Source: Andrena cerasifolii (taxonomy: Eukaryota; Arthropoda; Insecta; Hymenoptera; Andrenidae). Taken from it: DNA of 64,000 nucleotides. Under the pieces are notes generated by a model, which saw only the letters and a list, made by a program, of their open reading frames with translations, was not told the DNA's origin and ran no database searches. The number at the start of each line of letters is the position of its first letter. Within the stretch, counting starts at the first letter, position 1. The stretch covers positions 1,240,001 to 1,304,000 of the forward strand of contig NC_135129.1 in NCBI RefSeq assembly GCF_050908995.1. Direction: 5' to 3'. The position numbers were made by a program, and so were the translations under genes. This document shows, one piece after another, positions 1 to 11,290 of the stretch.

Positions 1-605
1 GCCCATAATTAAAAAAATTCTGAAACTTTATAAATATCTAGGGGATTTCCTCCTGGCTACAACGGAATTTTTGTTTGCTGCTCAAATTCACTGGAAGCGG
101 GTGAAATTAACTCCTGAAAATTCGACTATTTTCCGATTTTGTGTTACAACTCGCGAACTGTAAGAGATAGAAAAAAAGTTTCAAGACAAAAGTTACTTCT
201 TTTAATTAGATCTATCATTTGGTAAAGAATCTCTCAAGCATAAATGTATTCTGCTGCATATTTCACGTAGAACTACGTTTTTTCTCTCGTCATTTTGCAA
301 ATTATTACACGAACTGTTATCGAACGCTATAACAAAATTCGTATTTACTTTAAATACAATGCTTAACACAATTTGGGTCCCCATAGCCGCTGCATACCTA
401 TATAGTGCGGGGAAAGGCATAGTTCTACGTCAACATTATTTTACAGTTCACGAGTTATAACATAAAATCGGACAATATACGAATAATCAGGGGCCAATTA
501 CACACCCTTAGAGTGAATTTGGGCAGCATACAAAAATTGCGTTGCGATCGGGAGGAAATTCCCTACATATTCACAAAGTTTTAGATTTTTTTGAATTTCC
601 GGCTT
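1..605. repeat. Imperfect long inverted repeat, cut by the window edge
   Basis: Bases 1-160 match the reverse complement of about 421-605 at roughly three bases in four, for example around the shared words AACTCG(C/T)GAACTGTAA and CAATTTTTGT. The roughly 260 bp between the arms shows no gene. It is probably an old palindromic non-autonomous element. The left arm may continue before the window. Confidence 0.6.
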
Positions 606-629
606 CGGATCTTCCCTTGTAAGAGACCA

Positions 630-706
630 AGGAGAGTCGGCGTAACCATGGTGGCAAATGCGATTGGTCAGCACGCACGCGGGCGGCTCTGGTTCGATCC
701 CCGACG
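630..706 (+). repeat. tRNA-like segment with perfect B box (possible SINE head)
   Basis: Bases 691-701 read GGTTCGATCCC, an exact RNA polymerase III B box. A degenerate A-box-like stretch starting TGGCAAATGCG lies about 40 bases upstream. GGCGT near 635 could pair with ACGCC near 705 as a short acceptor-like stem. I could not fold a complete cloverleaf, so a working tRNA is unlikely. A tRNA-derived SINE head or decayed tRNA fits better. Confidence 0.25.
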
Positions 707-1006
707 CCCTGTGCCTCTCTTTTACCGGGGCTCCGAAACACGTAGGAATTACTACACCTATTCCTACAAATGTATGTAACACATTACAAGGAGTCTTTAT
801 ATAAGTACATATACGCCTTTACACATGTCTTTATTTAATTGTTCGTAGAATAATCGCGCAAATAAAACTATCTGCAAGACACGGGACTTTCTAGGATTTG
901 TGATGGAAAGGGCAACAACATATTGAGGATTAAGGATATACTACAGAGTTATGCCCACCAACTCTGTAACATGGAAAGGCTGGAGACTTTGAAACATCTC
1001 CTCAGA

Positions 1007-1217
1007 TCAGAGTTGGGCAAAATGTAATCTAATTACAAATTGCAAATTACGATTAAACTGTAATTGTGTAGTTGATTACACATTATTTTCTGTGATCGTT
1101 CGTTTGGATAGTTGACAAAACCAAATGGTCGACTACCAAAATTAACAATTACAGAAAATGTGTAATCAATTACATAATTGCAGTTTAATCGTAATTTGCA
1201 AATTGTAATTAGATTAC
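1007..1217. repeat. Palindromic MITE, hAT-like left end
   Basis: The arms 1024-1090 and 1145-1217 are near-perfect reverse complements, beginning GTAATCTAATTACAAATTGC and ending with its mirror, around a spacer of about 55 bp. The left end reads CAGAGTTGGGCAAAAT, which resembles hAT terminal repeats. The matching right end is missing because the sequence breaks into another element at 1218. Confidence 0.65.
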
Positions 1218-3494
1218 TGTTACGTTCGGAACGTAAGATTTTTCTTTTTGGTCAGGGTATGCATCAACAACGCCTAGCGTTATGGGAAATCCCTTGCTGA
1301 TCATACTCCTGCCTATTAATTAATATTCTTGATAGAGTAAAAACCTCTCTTTGCCAATACAATATCGACTGTCTGGTGAGTTGCGCCTTTTATCTCTTTC
1401 TGTAAACTTTATTGCATTGTTAATATTCGATCGAGTGTAACGATAATTTCTGACAATCGAAGCATTATGGGATTCCCCTAGTCAGGAGTTATCTCTGATT
1501 ATTATTTTATGAAGTGATTTATTGAATATATCCACATTTTGTTATGTTCTTTTGCTTTCATTCATTTTTACAATATTAAACCTTTATTATCATAAATTAT
1601 ACTCATTAATTACCTGTCTGATTCCTTTGAAAAGACCCGTATGGATCTAGAGCACCGACGATCCCAAAATCTACCCCTTATTCTTCTGATAAGGTATTTA
1701 GATAATTAAACAAAATAATTGACTGTTACGAGTGCGGCGAGCCTCCTTGCCATTCTATACGTAACGACAAGAAATTCTGATAGTCTAACGACTGTGGGAT
1801 ACCCCTAATCAGAATTTGGCTGTCTAAACTAGAGCTGTACGAGTACTTGAATATTCGGGTAGCTTGAAATCCGAACCAATCCGGGACTCGGTTTCCAAGC
1901 CGAGCCGGGTACCCGAAAGAACCGAGCGGCTCGGACAGAACCAAGTACTTGAATTTTTTTCAAGCGGCCCGAAAGAAACCGAACGGATTGGATGGAACCG
2001 AGCGGATTGAATTTTTCCAAGCGGCCCGAAAGAGACCGGGCGGCTTGGAAAGTAAGCGGGCGGGCCCTAAGAAACCGGGTGGCTTGGAAAGAAACGAACG
2101 GTCCGAATGATTGGGCACGTCTTCCCGGCTGACCGTCGGATCCTTGACAATTCCTAAGAGTCCTGATTCTCCAGCTGGTGCGTCGCTGTATGACCACTTT
2201 AATTTCCGTAGCTGCACTCGGCGACCCGCACGGTGATTTCGGGGCATTCGTCTTTTGGAATTCACGATTGCATAGGTTATTTGACCGATAATCACTTTCC
2301 ACCTTTCACACCAGGCGCCACCTCGGGCAACGTTCTGCTCTTTGGTGGTACCATCGGCGGAGGCGAGCGTGATCTTCCCTCATTCGCAACATTTATTTAG
2401 AATTTCATTTATATTTAAATCTATCGCGTCGATCACGCGTTACGCTTAATCTCTGGTAAAACCGCGGGCAACGTTCTGCTCATAGGTAATACCTTCAATC
2501 AGCGCAACCCGTGAACTGTCAATATGCATTTTCGTATTTGATTTCACTATTCCACAAGACGAACGTTTGATTTGGATTTGGGGAGTTGAGGGTGGAAACA
2601 CTTCACTCACTGGTTTAACATAAAATTTTACCTTTATTTTTCTGCAACGTGGTTTCAACAGTTTAAGTCCCTTTTTATTGAACGCGTATTAAACAATGAT
2701 AATAACGGTGATACGATAATATGGTAATCAGCTCCGCGGGTGATCAGTCCCTTTTTATAGGGCTATTGCTCACTCCTTCTCCAGGTTTGTCACATGACAA
2801 TTAGGACGGTGGGAGATGAAATCTCCCAATCATTTGCCGTGGGAATCACTTGAAGAATTTGTTCCAGCGGCTATCCGAGAGTTTTGTTTACTGCAGAATT
2901 TGAGCTATTGCGCACCTATTTTGGTGTCTTCTCCGTGACTTAAGACGGATTCCTGCCGTTATACGAAACCTTCAGCAGCGTCGATAGTTCAATTCTTATT
3001 TTAATTCATATATTAGATTGTTACGCTTTTGGGTCTCGACGTACTCTGTACGATTGGTTCCGCACAGCTTACGTACTAGGGATTGAAGTTAATATACATC
3101 GAATCCGTATTGGAGCTTGATTTACGGGAAATAATGGGAGGGCAAGTAGCTAGCGATGATTAGGAGCGCAGCTCCGTGAAGGTGTTTACTTCACTGGCGG
3201 ATGGGGCCTCTGTCCCACGCTGAACGTCAACTGGTGTTGGTTGGGCCTTTCTGGTGTGCGTGTAGATGGCTGGTTGCCACCTCTCGTGTTAGCTGTTTTC
3301 CTGCTTGCTGTTGCCGTCCGTAGATTCACGACTCGAGCTCTTCTTACCGCGAGTTTCAATTATAGTGCCTTATGGGCTACATATTATGTTGATAATTTAT
3401 GTGAGGTGGTTATAATATACCAAAGTACGAAATAGTAAATATATATGATTTAAAGAGTTAATTAATAGTAGACTCCACGTCGCGGGACGTGACA
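1218..3494. mobile_element. Possible large solo LTR or LTR remnant
   Basis: The segment starts TGTTACGTTC and ends GGACGTGACA, which are 8/10 reverse complements and of the TG...CA type used by gypsy LTRs. No clean target duplication is visible (TTAC against CTCT). Inside are degenerate tandem units around 1850-2110 (AAGCGGCCCGAAAG repeated with changes), a duplicated CGGGCAACGTTCTGCTC at about 2326 and 2467, and a TATA-like TTTTTATAG near 2752. There is no gag or pol. This could equally be several unrelated repeats. Confidence 0.25.
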
Positions 3495-3795
3495 CTCTAA
3501 AACCGATTACAAGTGCGGAAAAACTCGCACTAAAGAAGTATGGCCAAAATTTCTACGTATCACTAAGTAGTTTTATTACTCATTTTTACATAGCGTAGAG
3601 CAAAAAGAAGTAGAATTGAAACTGTTGTCAGAATATAACAATATCTCAAAGAATACCGAGGTGTTTTAGAAATCACCATTTTTTTCAGGTACCTCCGTCT
3701 ACCTCCGCAACGGAACTGGAAAGGTTTGAAAGTACATATTTCGAGGTACAATTCCCATTAAAAAATCACCGTCTGTACCGTATGCAAAAAAAAAA
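3495..3795. other. No gene seen
   Basis: AT-rich sequence directly upstream of the transposase remnant. No terminal repeat or promoter could be identified. Confidence 0.4.
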
Positions 3796-5080
3796 ATGGT
3801 GAAAGACATCGGCCATAACATTTTCCCATCGTATAAAAAGATTCTCGAGGCGAAAAAAAAATGTTATCCAGAAAATATATCGTTGACTGAACATTCAGCC
3901 AGTGTTCCGCTTCAGGACTTGTTTGATCACACCACTAAAAGGATCATCGAAAGTTGTCCGAGCATGACAGGCACCGATACTTATGACCTGGTGCTGCACA
4001 CCAAATGGGGATCTGATGGTATTTCTGGAGAGGGTCAGTTTTCACAAAAACTCACAGAAGAATCTGCCAGTGTTTCAGATGCCCATGCTTTTTCCACTGC
4101 TATCGTACCATTGAAGTTAACGTGTATAGGAAACGAAGAGGTTCAGTTGTGGAAGAACTCTAGACCTTCGTCCACGAGGTTTTGTCGACCCGTAAGATTT
4201 GCCTGCACGAAAGAGACTCCAGATATTGTTATAGGAGAAAAAAATCGAATGGAGAATGAAATTCAATGTTTACGAGATTCTCTAATCACGTCGGATGGGC
4301 ACACTATACGTGTAAAACATCAATTATATTTTCAATGAAATGAACAAATCGCCAAAACTTATGAAAAAAGAATTAAATATTGAAGCCCTTAAACTCGGAA
4401 TGTCGACAATGCATGCCAGAATCAAATTTATGGAGTATGTTCTCCATCTGAGTTATAATTTGCCGTTGAAATGTTGGAGGGTCAATGAATGGACAAAAAG
4501 CATAAAAAAAGAAAATAACATTGAAATTCAAAATCAGTTTCGAGAAAAACTTGGATTACTTTTAGATATCGTTAAGCAAGGGACAGGAACAACTAACACC
4601 GGAAATGCATCAAGGCGATTTTTTGAAAATTACGCGATAACTTTAGATATAACTAAAATTTATGAAAATCTTATTAAAAGATTTAGAATAATATTGGAGT
4701 TAATCACGAGCAATTATGCAGTTGATTCAGTTAAATTTGGTGCATATGCTCGCGAAACCGCACAGTTGGCTCTAAAATTGTAGCCCTGGTACTATATGCC
4801 AGCTGCGGTGCACAAAATTTTATTACATGGCCAGGAAATAATCGAACAAGCGGTTTTTCCAATTGGAACCTTATCGGAAGGAGCCCAGGAAGCGCGAAAC
4901 AAAGAGTACAAATACTTGAGAACTTTTAATACCAGGAAATCATCTCGAGAGGCAACAAATGAGGACATAATGCATACGTTACTAATTTCTTCTGATCCAT
5001 TTATATCAAAATTACGACCGGAGTTAAAAATAAGGAAACTTCCTTTGAGTGAAGAGGCAAAATGTTTATTGCAGAATTAA
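3796..5080 (+). pseudogene. Broken RAG1/Transib-like DDE transposase-derived gene
   Basis: Three open stretches (3796-4338, 4340-4783, 4784-5080) form one decayed protein. The first holds Asp74 in KWGSDGISG, which resembles the first catalytic Asp context of RAG1/Transib enzymes. The second holds GTGTTNTGNASRRFF. The third holds KILLHGQEIIE, then GTLSEGAQEARNK, resembling the RAG1 block around its catalytic Glu, then an R..SR..TNED segment. Known: this family sits in insect genomes as repetitive uncharacterised proteins; the RAG1/Transib link is my inference from motif order. Breaks: a frame change at about 4338, apparently with about 25-30 codons lost, and a TAG at 4781 just before PWYYMP in the same frame. 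The start is the first Met after an A-run; the real N-terminus may be missing. No terminal repeats were found. Confidence 0.55.
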
Positions 5081-5454
5081 AACGATCAAGGTTAGTATCA
5101 GTGATCACTTTACGTATTTTGTTTCGACAAAATTGTCTAAACATTGTACAAGTACAAAATCCATTCAAAAAACGAATATTGACAGTTAAAAATAAATTTA
5201 AAAAATTTAAAAGAACGCATATTTTAATTCTATACACCTTTTCTATTGAACAAAATTACATGGAAGCCAAAGAAAACTGCTCAATATCGCAAAATATGTG
5301 AAAAAACGTGATTTTTCATGGTGTTTGGCCAAAAAACACATGAATCGTTTATTTTAGGTATAGGAATACGGTATATATTCGAAATCAGCGCAAAAATTTC
5401 TATAACAATACATAGAGAACCCAATTTTTTTTCCAAAATTTCCCATTTTGGAAC
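5081..5454. other. No gene seen
   Basis: AT-rich tail between the transposase remnant and a dispersed repeat copy. Open frames here lack family features. Confidence 0.4.
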
Positions 5455-5580
5455 CACTGTGCGGCGTTCGGAGAGCTGCCAGCGACCGCTGGACAGCAGT
5501 CATGCTCGAGCTTCAAGAATTTTGGGATGGTCTCTTTCAAATTAACGTCGCAAAGAGCTTATAGAATTTTCCGGCTCGGG
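5455..5580 (+). repeat. Partial copy of a dispersed repeat (copy 1 of 3)
   Basis: Contains CGTTCGGA, CTGCCAGCG, CGCTGGACAGCAGT and TTTTGGGATGGT in the same order as 30740-30870, and in reverse at about 7555-7690. It covers only the middle of the family. Function unknown. Confidence 0.7.
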
Positions 5581-5724
5581 TTGAAAAATGTGTGGCCTTT
5601 TTCGTATAACTTTTGAACTATAACAGATATCGGAATGCAATTTGCGCCGAAAAATGAGAAAAATTATTTCCTCTCAATGATGGATAATTTAACATATTTT
5701 ACATTTACTTAATTTTGTTTGTAT

Positions 5725-6987
5725 TGTTACGTATGTGGAATTTTCCCATACGCCGCTCTCAACCACTTTTCGAGCTCGCGTCTGCGAAGGGAAAACGCCC
5801 TAAAATCCTTTTGCTTATCACATACCACTAAGGGGGGTCATGATCTGGACCATCTGGATGACGACCATGGGAACGGGAGTGACACGACGACGACCCCGAA
5901 GGATTTCCTTATATTGAGATTCCTAACGAATCCCCACTCATTTTAGGACTATATAAACCCTTTGGTTTCTACCCTCGGCGGTTAAAAGCAGTACAGTCAC
6001 GCGTAGAGTAACGTCGTGTCACGCTCGTACCGAGTCGGTTGAATTCAGTAAGATCGAGCTAAAGTCTCCGTCGGAATCATAGTTGACCCCATAGAATCCG
6101 CGAGTTCGGTTTATGTTCTATGGGGCACTTTGAAATAGCCACTCGTACGCCCCGCATCGCCAGTGCGTCAACACCGAGCAAATTAGTGGTAATCTATACA
6201 CATTTACTACACTATTTAATCGCGACACTTACATTTGTACTATAATTCATTATTGAATACACGAATGGTGTTCGCGTCTAAATCGAGTAGATTCGTTAAA
6301 ACCCATCTTTTACCCAGCGATCCTTATAATATTAGTAGCACTCACCCACTGATACAACTTTACCGCTCGAGTTGTATCAAGCATAAATTAAGAGTTACGA
6401 GGCATTACTAACATTTCCCGCGACTCCCTGATCTAGCATCAGGTTCGTTCGCAACCTTTCATCCAAAACAAGGAATCTTTACCAACCTAGTGGCTCCCCG
6501 ATTTCGCATCGGGTTCGTCCACGTTTAACCCTCCTACGGCTCCCTGATTTCGCATCAGGTTCGTCCGTGTCCTACAGCTCCCTGATTTCGCATCAGGTTC
6601 GTCCGTGTCCTACAGCTCCCTGATTTCGCATCAGGTTCGTCCGTGTCCTACAGCTCCCTGATTTCGCATCAGGTTCGTCTGTAAGTCTACCAACCTCCGA
6701 ACAGCTCCCTGGTTTCGCACCAGGTTCGTCTGTGAATAATCCAACCTCCTAACAGCTCCTCGACTTCGCGTCGAGTTCGTCTGTGAACATCATCCTAGTG
6801 ACACCCCGATTTCGCATCGGGTTCGTTCACGACGTTTCACCCTCCTGCGGCTCCCTGATTTCGCATCAGGTTCGTCCTCGCCGTCAATAATCCAAGCGGC
6901 TCCCATTCAACAAATTCATAAACCGTATTCCTTGGAAAATACCCTTCTCGCCGGCCTCTCGCGTTGCCGCAGCCCCGGCTCGTAACA
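5725..6987 (+). mobile_element. Solo LTR of a gypsy-type retrotransposon
   Basis: The 1,263 bp segment begins TGTTACGTATGTGG and ends GGCTCGTAACA, giving inverted TGTTACG/CGTAACA ends. It is flanked by GTAT (5721-5724) and CTAT (6988-6991), a near 4 bp target duplication. ACTATATAAACC at about 5948 is a good TATA box, followed by a likely transcription start. No gag, pol, second LTR, primer-binding site or polypurine tract is nearby, so this is a solo LTR left by recombination. The 3' third carries the hairpin array described separately. The superfamily is inferred from end type and duplication length. Confidence 0.7.
6421..6900 (+). repeat. Tandem array of ten short hairpins with covarying stems
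   Basis: Ten units, 38 to about 70 bp apart, each contain a 6 bp stem, a 5-base loop (TTCGC, or CTAGC in the first) and the tail GTTCGT. Stems start at 6427, 6497, 6543, 6581, 6619, 6657, 6708, 6759, 6805 and 6854. Most stems are CCTGAT/ATCAGG; variants are CCCGAT/ATCGGG (6497 and 6805), CCTGGT/ACCAGG (6708) and CTCGAC/GTCGAG (6759). Every change on one side is matched on the other. Three units at 38 bp spacing are almost identical, as expected for a tandem minisatellite. Confidence 0.9.
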
Positions 6988-7359
6988 CTATCAATTTTTT
7001 AACCATAATTGTTGTAAAAAGCTTTTGCAAACTGTTTATTTGATACTGTATTTAATGCTGTTTTTAAAATTCGTGGTGTTGATAAACAATAGGCTAGCTG
7101 TTTCTGTATCATTACTTTCAGAAATTGAGAAATTAAATTTTTATTCAGTTATGTGTAGTTCTGCAGACCTCAGAATCTATTGTTCTGGTTTTCTTTTTTT
7201 TTTTTTGATTTTATCCTTAATGCAGTGCATACCTAAATCAGACTAAGGGGGTAACTAATGGGACGTGTTTTTGATTGTAGCGGTGTTTGAATTTTTTTTC
7301 TACAATTTTTGTGTTCGAATGTTTTAGCTACTCAACGCCACGCCTATACCGGCTTCCTT

Positions 7360-7755
7360 TAATGTAATTTTTTGGAACGATGGCGAAAAATCTCTCCGTA
7401 CAAGGGTATAGCGCCGCGGTCAACCCTGTCGTAGCTAAAATTTTTTAAATTAAGATGGGTACGAGATCAGTTGACATTATTTTCAAACCTCATTACAGTA
7501 ATCTGGGGTGCGACTGGTAAACCAATCATAAAAGCGGAGCGCGCGGCTCGATTACCTGGGCCAGAAAATTCCCAATAGCTCTTTGCGACGTTAATTTGAA
7601 AGAGACCATCCTAAAATTTCCGGAGGTCAGGCATCGCTGCTGTCCAGCGCTCGTTGGCAGCTCTCCGCTGGGCCGGTGCTTGGTTGTAGTGAAATGTCCG
7701 TGAGGCGCTGTTGCCATTTTACGTGTTCGCGCGAGCGCGGGTTGCAGGATAAAAC
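7360..7755 (-). repeat. Dispersed repeat, copy 2 of 3 (reverse orientation)
   Basis: Reverse complement matches 30575-31100 along most of its length, including CTCTCCGTACA(A/G)GGGTATAGC and the GCTGTCCAGCG block. It carries no insertion at the site where the 30.6 kb copy holds a MITE (uninterrupted CACTACAACC on the reverse strand at about 7690). The ends are not sharply defined, no terminal inverted repeat is seen, and the class is unknown. Confidence 0.75.
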
Positions 7756-9130
7756 GTTGACCCTGTATTAGTGAGGCGCCTGATCAGTATTATTATGTTT
7801 AACTATATGCTACAGATGTTCCGTCTTACGGGAACTAAGGGGGGCTCAGAGCGAGGCAGAAATTCAGCGACCCTTTATTACTAGGCAATTGCTTACCTTC
7901 GAAGTCTTGGGGAACATTTGTCTGCCAGATAAATAGACGGCAATCTAATAGACGGCAATCGACATCGTGCTATTTTTTGGCACACTTCAACCGTTTTCGC
8001 TCTGAGAAAATCCGTTAATTGCTGTGTCAGCGGGTGGTATATGACAACTTCGAACCGGCACATACATACCGTCGACCATCGCTAACTCGCGGGACAATAT
8101 GGTCATAAACCACGACCCTGGCGAGACGCTCCGGCCGATCAACCTAACGAGGTTTGGTAGCCACATTTTCGGTTTTTCCCACGCTACGTCACCAAGAGGG
8201 AGAAGTTCCTCCTCCACCACCGAAATTGCAGAGGGAAGGTTCCTCCTCTTTAAGGAAAGCTGGGCCAATCAGGAATTTTGGCACCTCCCAAAATTCCGAA
8301 GTCTTGTCCACCTTTGACAGCGAAAAGGTGGACTAGGCAGAAGTCAATGAGCTCGCGACTAGCAAGGTTCGGTGTCTTGATCGGGTCAGCGTTCGGACCA
8401 TCAGCACGAACAGAGCAAAACTTCTCTGATCATTGTACGGATCAGAATCTACATTTAAACATCGAAACAGTCACCCAATATTAATTTGGCGGGTGATAGA
8501 TCGTCTGGCTACACGCGTACCTCCAGGTGAATTGGGCCTTACAACCTCGAAAGAAAAATTCCGATATTTTTCACGCGTGTGTCGTGCGAACAGTAGATGC
8601 GATAATACTGAGATTAAATCTTCGAATTATAGAAGTTTCGGCTTATCGAGTTTTCGACTTATAGAGGCTTTGTAAGACTGTTAATTTTTCAACTTGTGAA
8701 GCTGTAGAGCAGGACAAATTCCAGTTTTAAAGGTCAACTGTTTGTACTCTTGGTTCATGCTTGACAACCAATCGACCAAGCATTCTAGGATGACGTCTTT
8801 AGTTTGTAAGCTTATCGCACCGCGTCGCTTTTAGCGTCTTCTCTTGTCTCTCTATGACTTTACCTTTCTGTCTTCTTGTATAATGTAACGCACACCGTAA
8901 TGTAAACTGTATATTACTCCTTTCAATTAAAGATAGTTTTGCGATGTATATAAAAGTAGTATCTATAATGTCATAATCTAACATGTACTACACGTCTACC
9001 TACATGTACAAAAATAATTATTACACACATTTTATGCTCGAAATATTACTCTTTATTACATATAACAACATTGTGATTTTGCTTTGTGCTAGTCTTTTAG
9101 TGTATTGAAAATCAATAGCATTTTCAATTG
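7756..9130. other. No gene seen
   Basis: Only short overlapping open frames on both strands (about 7990-8340) with no recognisable domain. Composition is ordinary AT-rich intergenic DNA. Confidence 0.4.
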
Positions 9131-9139
9131 TGAATAATG

Positions 9140-9345
9140 CAGACTTTAAGACGTCTTTGGACGGCTTATAGACGACGTGTGCTATCTGGGTACGTACTGT
9201 TTTGTGAAAATGGACGTTTTTAGGACCTCTTTAAGGAGTCTCTTGGACGTTTTTAAGACGTCTTGAAAACCTGGCCTGCCCTGGACGTCTTTAAGACGTC
9301 TTGAAAGCCTGGCCTGGCCTGGACGTCTTTAACATGTCTTTGTGC
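9140..9345. repeat. Degenerate tandem repeat built on AAGACGTCTT
   Basis: Units of about 40 bp of the form CTGGACGTCTTTAAGACGTC followed by TTGAAA(A/G)CCTGGCCTG recur from about 9228 to 9330, with weaker copies upstream. The core AAGACGTCTT is itself palindromic. The words GTGCTATCTG(T)GGG bracket the array at about 9179 and 9339. Confidence 0.7.
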
Positions 9346-10140
9346 TATCTGTGGGGCTCCTTATGTCTCTTGCCCCTAAGTAATAGTGCCCGTTGTAATT
9401 TGTAATTACTTATATACTCTTTCTGTCGTTCTGCACGGGACTTAAACTCCTTTGCTCTCATACCAGCAACTCTTTCGTCTCGTATGCGTTTCTTGTATTT
9501 TTGTTGAGCTTTCACATGCAATTTTGACGACCTCATGAAATTATATAGGACTAAGTAAGATTAATTAACAAAATGGCGGACGTCTAAAAAGTTCAACTAT
9601 CGAAATTAGCTAATTTTGTTAATCATTCTGCGACGCAAAAGATGAAAAAACAACGAAAATGTGTAATTCTATATTCTGATTTACTAAAGTAGGTGCCTTG
9701 GCACCAGAGCCAGAACTTGCGATATTGCCGCTACTCCAGGCTCGTGATTGGTGCTTCCCCTACGCAGCTCGCTACGGCCATGACTTTCGACTACTTCCTG
9801 TCCCTAATATCAAATTCACATTAACCTTTTGACTGTGGCGCACTCTCGGAGAGAACCATCAATACTGACGGCGCGATATTCGCAATATCAGTCGCTGCGA
9901 CTGGTTGTCCACTGACTACTGACCAAAACGGTACCCGGAGATTTGATACCATTCTTAGGAGTTAAAAAAATAAATAATTGCAAATAAATTAAAAATATTC
10001 AGTTTCTCTTTCGTATATATTGATAGACTTGTAAGAGCGTATATATACGCCTTTCGTATATATTGATAGACTTGTGAGAGCGTATACAGGGTGTCCCACT
10101 AAGGAATGGACAGCGCGATATCTCTTAAAGTATTGTCGAT
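9346..10140. other. Repeat-rich spacer with a small reverse-strand open fragment
   Basis: A 63-codon reverse-strand frame (9345-9536) rich in Lys/Arg/Glu contains KSRAERQKEYISNYK. Similar R-E-R-Q-x-E-Y segments occur in repeat-associated insect proteins, so it may be a transposon protein fragment. At about 10085 the sequence ACAGGGTGTCCCACTAAG begins a further repeat that leads into the palindrome. A duplicated 28 bp word containing CGTATATATTGATAGACTTG lies at about 10010 and 10052. Confidence 0.3.
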
Positions 10141-11197
10141 AAAAATATAAAAAAAATAGGGAATTGCATGGTTCGAGGGGGCCCATTTATTAGCGCGAAC
10201 GAATTTTGTTTTCGATTATTATTTTAAAAAATACGATGGTCAAGTTCGGTTTTTCAAATGGAACTATTTTTTTTGAACACCTGAGTTGATAGTGCGTTCC
10301 AAGACAAATTCAATAAGCTTTAATGTATACACTTTATTTCCACTGGTTTTTAAGATATTGCGCTTGCAAATTTACTGATTTTCACTGCAAGAAACCCCTC
10401 TGGAATGGCAAAAACCGGGGGCGGTCTTTCTGGCGCCACGGGTGGCACTGCCTGTTGAAATGGATACTTACCTGCCAAAGGTCTACGCCAGAAATGGCAC
10501 ACCCAAAGGCTGGACAATTCTTTTCCGTCAGAAATGCTACTTAGGTAGGTACATCTGCGGTATCGAGAAGCGCATCGTTACTTTTATTTCGCACTTACTT
10601 CTACGCTCGGATGGCCGGTTCTTTTGGGAGGGATGCAAGTTGGATTGATTCTGATACAATCTGCTCCCTATGGTTGAAATTTAGTCTAGCAACTTTCACT
10701 CCTCCTAACCTAACCAATCCAACTTGCATCCCTCCCAAAAGAACCGGCCATCCGAGCGTAGAAGCAAGTGCGAAATAAAAGTAACGATACCTACCTAAGT
10801 AGCATTTCTGACGGAAAAGAATTGTCCAGCCTTTGGGCCTGCCATTTCTGGCGTAGACCTTTGGCAGGTAAGTATCCATTTCAACAGGCAGTGCCACCCG
10901 TGGCGCCAGTAAGACCGCCCCCGGTTTTTGCCATTCCAGAGGGGTTTCTTGCAGTGAAAATCAGTAAATTTGCAAGCGCAATATCTTAAAAACCAGTGGA
11001 AATAAAGTGTATACATTAAAGCTTATTGAATTTGTCTTGGAACGCACTATCAACTCAGGTCTTCAAAAAAAATAGTTCCATTTGAAAAACCGAACTTGAC
11101 CATCGTATCTTTTAAAATAATAATCGAAAACAAAATTCGTTCGCGCTAATAAATGGGCCCCCTCGAACCATGCAATTCCCTATTTTTTTTATATTTT
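10141..11197. repeat. Long near-perfect palindrome, 0.5 kb arms
   Basis: Left arm 10141-10647 and right arm 10715-11197 are reverse complements with about half a dozen substitutions and one 23-base gap (about 10549-10571 present only on the left). The spacer 10648-10714 is 67 bp. The same short open frame (MALPVEMDTYLPKVY...) therefore appears on both strands. It contains no known domain and is probably not a gene. Left of the arm the repeat continues to ACAGGGTGTCCC at about 10085; the right side lacks that part. It is either a fold-back transposon or two inverted copies of one repeat. Confidence 0.9.
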
Positions 11198-11290
11198 AAA
11201 ATATAAAATGTTTATTCGTATTAAAATATTTATTTGTATTTATCATTACCTTTATGTGCGTGCAGCTCATTTTGATTTCACATCTTTTTT

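Noticed and set aside
1829..2302. 157-codon reverse-strand frame with repeated RSLSGRLEKF-like units
   Set aside because: The pattern is produced by degenerate tandem DNA repeats (AAGCGGCCCGAAAG). Overlapping frames on the same strand are equally open, so coding is not supported.
3241..3435. 64-codon hydrophobic + strand frame
   Set aside because: No homology recognised and it lies within the possible LTR remnant; its membrane-like look comes from T/G-rich DNA.
6421..6900. CRISPR-like repeat-spacer array
   Set aside because: Repeats are short hairpins inside an insect LTR, spacers are similar to each other and vary in length, and there are no cas genes. It is a minisatellite of hairpins.
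10442..10897. A conserved protein (MALPVEMDTYLPKVY...) encoded on both strands
   Set aside because: The two frames are the same sequence seen in both arms of the palindrome. No domain, no start context, and frames end quickly.
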